This document shows positions 33,726 to 38,052 of a stretch of DNA of 38,052 nucleotides, piece by piece. How positions within the stretch are numbered: the stretch's first letter is position 1; each line of letters starts with the position of its first letter. Below the pieces are notes generated by a model, which worked only from the letters and a program-made list of their open reading frames with translations, made no database searches and was not told where the DNA came from. The stretch lies in assembly GCA_018266215.1 (NCBI GenBank), contig JAFEAV010000058.1, positions 1 to 38,052 of the forward strand. Direction: 5' to 3'. The translations under genes and the position numbers were made by a program. Source of the stretch: Cyanobacteria bacterium SZAS LIN-3. Its GTDB lineage: Bacteria; Cyanobacteriota; Vampirovibrionia; Obscuribacterales; Obscuribacteraceae.

Positions 33726-34604
33726 ATGAGTAAGGCAGTTTCCACACTGACACTACAGAAGTACAAAAAGGACGGGCGAAAGATAGTCGCCCTCACGGCC
33801 TACGATTACTCCATGGCGAAAATCCTGGACAGAGCGGGGGTAGACGTGATCCTGGTAGGCGACAGCCTGGCCATGGTGGCACTGGGCCACCGCACCACCC
33901 ATGCTGTCACTATGGATGAGATGCTACACCACACCAGAGCCGTCACCCGCGGTGTGAGCACGGCTATGGTCGTAGCCGACCTGCCTTTCATGAGCTACCA
34001 GGTAGACATCACCCAGGCCATCATGAACGCCGGTCGTTTCGTCAAAGAAGCTCAGGCCCACGCCGTCAAACTGGAAGGAGCAACCCGCCTCAATCTGGAG
34101 ATAATCGAAAGGCTGGTGGGCATGGGTATCCCGGTAATGGGCCATCTGGGCTACACACCGCAGGCCATACACGGCCTGGGCGGAGCGCGGGTGCAGGGAC
34201 GCTCGGCCGAGGATGCAATCAAGCTTATAGACGACACCAGGGCCCTGGAAATGGCCGGTTGTTTTGCCGTGGTACTGGAGATGGTGCCAACCATCGTCGC
34301 CAAGATAGTGACCGAAAGAGTCAAAATACCGACAATCGGCATCGGCGCCGGCAATGCCTGCGACGGTCAGATACTTGTTACCGACGACCTGCTGGGCAAA
34401 TTTACCGACTTCCTGCCGCGCTTCGTGCGCCGCTATGCCGAGCTGTCTCAGGTCTGCGAAGACGCCATCGGCAAGTATGCCGAGGACGTCAAAAGCAAAG
34501 AGTTTCCCAATGCGTCCGAGGCATTTTTATTGCCCAAGGACGAAGAGGAGCTGCTCTATAAGCTTCTGAAAAAAGAAGGCGCCAGCGCCGGCGAAGTCTG
34601 CTGA
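33726..34604 (+). CDS. panB: 3-methyl-2-oxobutanoate hydroxymethyltransferase
   Basis: PanB makes ketopantoate from 2-oxoisovalerate and methylene-tetrahydrofolate, the first committed step to pantothenate and CoA, and so to the ACP arm. The 292 residues hold the expected metal and catalytic residues: Asp46 (VGDSLAM), Asp85 (VADLPFM), Glu117 (KLEGA) and Glu185 (VLEMVP), with HLGYTPQ and IGIGAG as further family marks. ATG 33726 lies 10 bases after the TPR gene stop, with AAGG overlapping that stop, so translation is coupled. panC and panD are not in the window. Confidence 0.95.
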   Translation: MSKAVSTLTLQKYKKDGRKIVALTAYDYSMAKILDRAGVDVILVGDSLAMVALGHRTTHAVTMDEMLHHTRAVTRGVSTAMVVADLPFMSYQVDITQAIMNAGRFVKEAQAHAVKLEGATRLNLEIIERLVGMGIPVMGHLGYTPQAIHGLGGARVQGRSAEDAIKLIDDTRALEMAGCFAVVLEMVPTIVAKIVTERVKIPTIGIGAGNACDGQILVTDDLLGKFTDFLPRFVRRYAELSQVCEDAIGKYAEDVKSKEFPNASEAFLLPKDEEELLYKLLKKEGASAGEVC

Positions 34605-34606
34605 TT

Positions 34607-35365
34607 CTAGCGCCTAATTTTTTTGCGCTCGGAGCGCGCCGGTTCCAGACCTTCGAAGATTGCTTCTATGGCACCGCCGGCCTCTTTAAAAAGAAAATAG
34701 CGCTGCAATTTGCCCTTATCCGTGTAACCTCTGGGCAGGGTAAAGGTACTGTCGGTGATGTCGCGCCGCTCGATTGAAACGCCGCGCACAACCCAGGCCA
34801 CATTGCCTCCCACCTGATATTCCAGACACTGGTACAGGCAGCCCGGTAAAACCGGCATACAGACCACAGCCGAGATAACATCCGAGATCGGCGCCGGCAG
34901 GCCCAGATCCATTGTGCGCACTACAACCTGGGTGGTGTCGACCGCTTCAGCCGTCTGGAAAAGTTCGCCCGGTCTGCGGCTGCCGGGATAAATGTAGTCC
35001 CAGCCACCCACGCCCAGACGAGAAAATTTCACCGGACGCACCCTGGGCTTTTTGGAAAAATCCAGTGAGGCAGCCGTGCCTATCACTCCGCGCATGGTCT
35101 GAACAAATTCTTTGCTGGAACAATGGGCAATTTCTCTGGTCTTGTCACGGAATGCATAAACGGTCCAGTCGGGGGCCTTGCAAACCAACGTATAGCCGCC
35201 CACTGCATTGTAGAAACGCAGCCCCTTAGGGGTCATCAGCGCTTCATTGACGCCACCCAGGGCCGATTGGATTTTAAGACAATAACCGTCAGGCGCCGCC
35301 ACAGCCGGCAAAACACAGCCCAGTGCCATAAGCAAGCAGAGGAGTGTGAACCGGACCTTGATCAC
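34607..35365 (-). CDS. Secreted protein of unknown function
   Basis: The frame is open upstream to 35533, but that part lies over the zinc ribbon gene. GTG 35365 is 2 bases after the zinc ribbon gene's stop and gives a signal peptide (VIKVRFTLLCLLMALGCVLP, cleavage near VAA). The mature region of about 220 residues has scattered Cys residues (DGYCLKI, YTLVCKAPDW, AHCSSKEF, SAVVCMPVLPGCLYQC), perhaps disulfide-forming outside the cytoplasm. It ends in a basic tail (ERKKIRR). I do not recognise a domain. Coupled translation with the fmdB-like gene suggests one operon. Confidence 0.72.
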   Translation of the reverse strand: MIKVRFTLLCLLMALGCVLPAVAAPDGYCLKIQSALGGVNEALMTPKGLRFYNAVGGYTLVCKAPDWTVYAFRDKTREIAHCSSKEFVQTMRGVIGTAASLDFSKKPRVRPVKFSRLGVGGWDYIYPGSRRPGELFQTAEAVDTTQVVVRTMDLGLPAPISDVISAVVCMPVLPGCLYQCLEYQVGGNVAWVVRGVSIERRDITDSTFTLPRGYTDKGKLQRYFLFKEAGGAIEAIFEGLEPARSERKKIRR

Positions 35366-35367
35366 CT

Positions 35368-35616
35368 TCAGCAGGTGCCGCAGGAATGAGAACTGCACGA
35401 GCCACAGCTGTGGCCGCCGGATGAAGAAGATGCTTTCCTGGCCGAGCCCTGACCGACATCGGGGGTGGTGCCGCCGGAGCGGATAAACATATTCCAGATG
35501 CGCGAGACATTGCTTGAGCCACAGGCCGTGCAACTGGTCTCCGAGCTGTCGCTCATCGAGCGCTCGACGGTGAAAGGTTCACGACATTCCTGGCAACGAT
35601 AATCATAGCTTGGCAT
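35368..35616 (-). CDS. FmdB-type zinc ribbon protein
   Basis: The 82-residue product opens MPSYDYRCQECREPFTVERS and has a second knuckle TSCTACGSSNVSRIW, the zinc ribbon of the FmdB family of putative regulators. Four Cys in two CxxC pairs would bind one zinc. The tail is Ser/Gly-rich and ends in a second set of Cys and His (HSCGSCSSHSCGTC), as in several members. AGGA lies about 9 bases upstream of ATG 35616. The family's role is not established. It sits 14 bases after the site-2 protease gene. Confidence 0.88.
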   Translation of the reverse strand: MPSYDYRCQECREPFTVERSMSDSSETSCTACGSSNVSRIWNMFIRSGGTTPDVGQGSARKASSSSGGHSCGSCSSHSCGTC

Positions 35617-35630
35617 AATGACAGGTCCTG

Positions 35631-36893
35631 TTATTTGGTTTCCGGAGCGGGGGTATCCTTTGCAGCGGGCGCCACAGTCTGGGTCGCCGCACCCTTTTCT
35701 TTGTCCTTATCGGACTTCATATCGAGTTTGCCGGTGACGAGCGCGGTCACGTCATTGACCATCACCACCACCATCAAAGCCAGGAGACTGAGGAAGCCCC
35801 ATTTGACTATTTCACCCTGGAATTTTTCTTCCATGGGCCTGCGGCGGATGGCCTCAATCGTCATGAAGGCCAGATGGCCGCCATCGAGGGCGGGCCAGGG
35901 CAGCAAATTGACTATGGCCAGGTCCATCGAAATCAGAATCGTGAACATATAGAGCTGCCGCCAGTCCTGCTGGGCGATGTCGGCGCCTATCTTAATAACG
36001 GCCAGGACCCCGTGAAAATCCTGAATACCCGGCTGGGCCTTAGGTGGAGCGCCCTTGGGCTGGGGTTTGGGCACAAGGTTGGCAAACATGCCGCCCATGG
36101 CCTGCATCATGCCCCAGGTCTTGCTGGAGAGCTCCCCGGCGGCCATACCGGCCATCTGCAGGGGCGAACCCTCGACCTTTTCATACTTTGTCTTCTCTGT
36201 GCCGCCCAGCTGCATGCCGACGCGACCTTCGTCGTTTGTGGTCATGGGCAGATCCAGGGGCTTGCCCGCCCGCACCATGTGCAGCACGACGGGGGTGTTC
36301 TTGCGGCCGCCGAGGTAGGCAACCACGTCTTCGGGGCTGGTCATGGGGGTGTCATTGATTGACACCAGCTCGTCTTTGGGCAGGACGCCGGCCCTGGCGG
36401 CGATGGTCGTCTCCGAAGGCAGGGCAGTGACCATGGCTCCCGGTATTGGCTTGCCGATGCTGTAGAGCATGACAAGCATCACCAGGTAAGCAAAAAGAAT
36501 ATTGAATCCGACACCGGCGAAAGCGACGATCATGCGCTGCCAGATGGGGAATTTCTTGAAGGGCTCCAGTTTCAGACCGAAGACTTCTTCGGAGACATTG
36601 GACTCATCGCCGAGTTCGGGGATGGCGACAAAACCGCCCAGGACCATGGCATAGATGCGAAACTCGGTCTTCCAGCGGCGACCGATGGAGACATAGGGGC
36701 CGAAGGGCAGACCGAAGCCGAAAACCGGGGTCTGGAAGCCGAAAAGCCGTGCCAGAAGGAAGTGCCCGCACTCATGAACGATGATTAAGATGCTCAAAAT
36801 CGCCAGCATCGTGAATATGGCGAAGGCTTTTTCCGGCAAACCTGAATCCTCAGCTGGCTCAAATGAGCGAAGGGAACTCCAGATGGGGCCCAA
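35631..36893 (-). CDS. rseP: RIP-type site-2 metalloprotease (RseP/RasP family)
   Basis: The M50 protease cuts membrane-spanning anti-sigma factors or signal peptides inside the inner membrane. HECGH (40-44) in LIIVHECGHFLLAR is the zinc site and LPWPALDGGHL (about 330-340) supplies the third ligand. A PDZ domain (about 150-215, ARAGVLPKDELVSINDTPM) lies between the membrane segments, and the C-terminus adds a Lys/Ala/Pro-rich tail. The start is uncertain: TTG 36893 is preceded by AGG about 9 bases upstream, while TTG 36839 with GAGG upstream gives the short N-terminus usual for the family. A second PDZ, as in E. coli RseP, is not evident. It starts 8 bases after the SpoIID-domain gene. Confidence 0.9.
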   Translation of the reverse strand: MGPIWSSLRSFEPAEDSGLPEKAFAIFTMLAILSILIIVHECGHFLLARLFGFQTPVFGFGLPFGPYVSIGRRWKTEFRIYAMVLGGFVAIPELGDESNVSEEVFGLKLEPFKKFPIWQRMIVAFAGVGFNILFAYLVMLVMLYSIGKPIPGAMVTALPSETTIAARAGVLPKDELVSINDTPMTSPEDVVAYLGGRKNTPVVLHMVRAGKPLDLPMTTNDEGRVGMQLGGTEKTKYEKVEGSPLQMAGMAAGELSSKTWGMMQAMGGMFANLVPKPQPKGAPPKAQPGIQDFHGVLAVIKIGADIAQQDWRQLYMFTILISMDLAIVNLLPWPALDGGHLAFMTIEAIRRRPMEEKFQGEIVKWGFLSLLALMVVVMVNDVTALVTGKLDMKSDKDKEKGAATQTVAPAAKDTPAPETK

Positions 36894-36901
36894 GCAGGGA
36901 C

Positions 36902-38052
36902 CTAAATAGAGCCGTTAGTCCCGATCGACTCACCCATAGATTCTATCGTGACATCTTTATAGTAATACGAGAGAATCTGTCCTGCATTATAACCCTTGTC
37001 GGCAAGCGCTTTGGCTCCCCACTGCGACAGTCCCAGGCCGTGACCGAATCCCCGACCACTGAAGACATAAGCCCCGTCTGACTGTAAGACACTAAACTGG
37101 GTGCTGGGAAGGTTAAGAAGCCTACGCAATTCAGTGCCGGTCAGGACCCTGGCGCTGCTCGAGCCCACGGCGATCATGTGCTTGACCCTTTGCGAATTGC
37201 TCTTATGGCGACCGACCACAAGCAGGCCGCTCAGCTGATCGGCGGCGTCCATGCCCAGTAGTTTATTGAGCTGGGCCACGGTGAAGGTGCGGTTCCAGGT
37301 AAAGAGCGGGGCGGCATCGTCAAAGTCCACGACCGACTTGAGATAAGGCAGGGGCTTGCCCCAGACATTTTCGGGAAGCTCAGTACTACCACCGCTGGTG
37401 CTGTGGAAAAAGGCCGAAATGACCTGGGCATTTTGCTTGAGCACCAGGCCGGTGGTGGCGGCACAGGCGACATTGGTTTCATTGTTTTCCGAGGCGACAC
37501 CGCGGTAGACCTGGTCCTCGACCGTGTCCTTAACGTCATAGCCATCGGCTCTGTGTTTACCGAGATTGGCCACTACATAGGATCTGGCTGCTATGGCCTG
37601 GGCCTTGAGCGCTTCCTGAGGCCAGGAGCTGGGCACCTCGGATGGTACCACCGAGAGTAAATAATCTTCAATGCGCACTATGTTGATGACGGCGATAGCC
37701 GTGCTCTTCTCGCTGCCGTCGGCGTTTGTGCTGACGCTCGGGCGAAGGAGCAGGGAACCGCGGTAGAGCTTGCCGTTGAGGCCGACCAGCGGTACGGCGC
37801 CTTCGGTACTGCGGGCATCGGGCACAACCAGATAGCCGCCTTCACCGGTCAAGGCGAAGCGATTTTCGGGAGGGAGAGCGCCGCTGGGGACAAAAGCCAC
37901 CCGCTCCACCGAGAGCCCGCCGGAAACTTTAGTCGTAGCGATGTCGCGCTGGCTTTTACCGGCAAATACAAATTTGACCTTCTTTTTGGTCGCGCCACCA
38001 TTACCAGTGGCAATCTGCTTGGGGCCGGAAGCCGAAGAATCTCCGGAAGAAG
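36902..38052 (-). CDS. SpoIID/LytB domain protein (5' end outside window)
   Basis: The frame stays open to the last base of the window, so the start and any signal peptide lie beyond it. The GTG at 37909 is internal. The visible 383 residues include a Ser/Gly/Lys stretch, then the SpoIID domain: YLLSVVPSEVPSSWPQEALK with the likely catalytic Glu, AQAIAARSYVV, AFFHSTSGGSTE, and the C-terminal GRGFGHGLGLSQWGAKALA. SpoIID cuts glycan strands of peptidoglycan in Bacillus; in non-sporulating bacteria and Cyanobacteria the domain occurs in envelope proteins that modify or bind peptidoglycan. No sporulation gene is seen here. It is upstream of rseP in the same direction. Confidence 0.92.
   Translation of the reverse strand, partial: SSGDSSASGPKQIATGNGGATKKKVKFVFAGKSQRDIATTKVSGGLSVERVAFVPSGALPPENRFALTGEGGYLVVPDARSTEGAVPLVGLNGKLYRGSLLLRPSVSTNADGSEKSTAIAVINIVRIEDYLLSVVPSEVPSSWPQEALKAQAIAARSYVVANLGKHRADGYDVKDTVEDQVYRGVASENNETNVACAATTGLVLKQNAQVISAFFHSTSGGSTELPENVWGKPLPYLKSVVDFDDAAPLFTWNRTFTVAQLNKLLGMDAADQLSGLLVVGRHKSNSQRVKHMIAVGSSSARVLTGTELRRLLNLPSTQFSVLQSDGAYVFSGRGFGHGLGLSQWGAKALADKGYNAGQILSYYYKDVTIESMGESIGTNGSI

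Overview
The window looks like a chromosomal stretch of a diderm (two-membrane) bacterium with long housekeeping genes, short intergenic gaps, several signal-peptide proteins and envelope functions (TatA, RseP-type site-2 protease, SpoIID/LytB domain). The mix of a SigA-like primary sigma factor, several TPR proteins, c-di-GMP and histidine-kinase signalling and large unrecognised proteins would fit the non-photosynthetic relatives of Cyanobacteria (Melainabacteria/Vampirovibrionia, Obscuribacterales-like). That placement is inference from gene content, not a database result. I saw no tRNA, rRNA, CRISPR array, insertion sequence or phage gene.

Layout. 1-4.2 kb (+): the tail of an unknown gene with a short tandem repeat, then tatA-uvrB, a 407-base gap, and rpoD ending in a strong terminator. 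4.3-6.2 kb: a one-pass membrane protein facing a VanZ-like protein and a 3-methyladenine DNA glycosylase on the minus strand; all three genes overlap in sequence. 6.3-11.2 kb (+): asnB followed by a large GAF-REC-GAF-GGDEF-HD-GYP protein whose receiver domain looks degenerate. 11.2-14.2 kb (+): a secreted protein behind a good sigma-70 promoter, then two tandem paralogous membrane-anchored alpha/beta hydrolases. 14.2-19.2 kb: a small secreted protein (-) divergent from a HAMP-PAS histidine kinase (+), a secreted TPR protein, an HtrA-like protease with no signal peptide, and a four-helix membrane protein. 19.4-20.5 kb (+): a spherulin-4-like protein behind a coiled coil and a proline repeat.

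20.5-26.1 kb (-) is a biosynthetic run transcribed right to left: fabG, acpP, [hairpin], fabF, gatA, a secreted protein, cysK. fabG, acpP and fabF give the core of type II fatty acid synthesis, and a 13-bp stem-loop between acpP and fabF could keep ACP expression above that of downstream genes.

26.5-34.6 kb (+) holds the least explained part: two adjacent very large paralogues (1023 and 813 residues) sharing an HELGH zincin motif and a second conserved ENTADIWG motif 58 residues later, followed by a secreted TPR protein and panB. I do not recognise the family; this is the best candidate for an undescribed system here. 34.6-38.05 kb (-) is an envelope operon read from the window edge inward: SpoIID/LytB-domain protein (5' end outside the window), RseP-like protease, an FmdB-type zinc ribbon protein and an unknown secreted protein.
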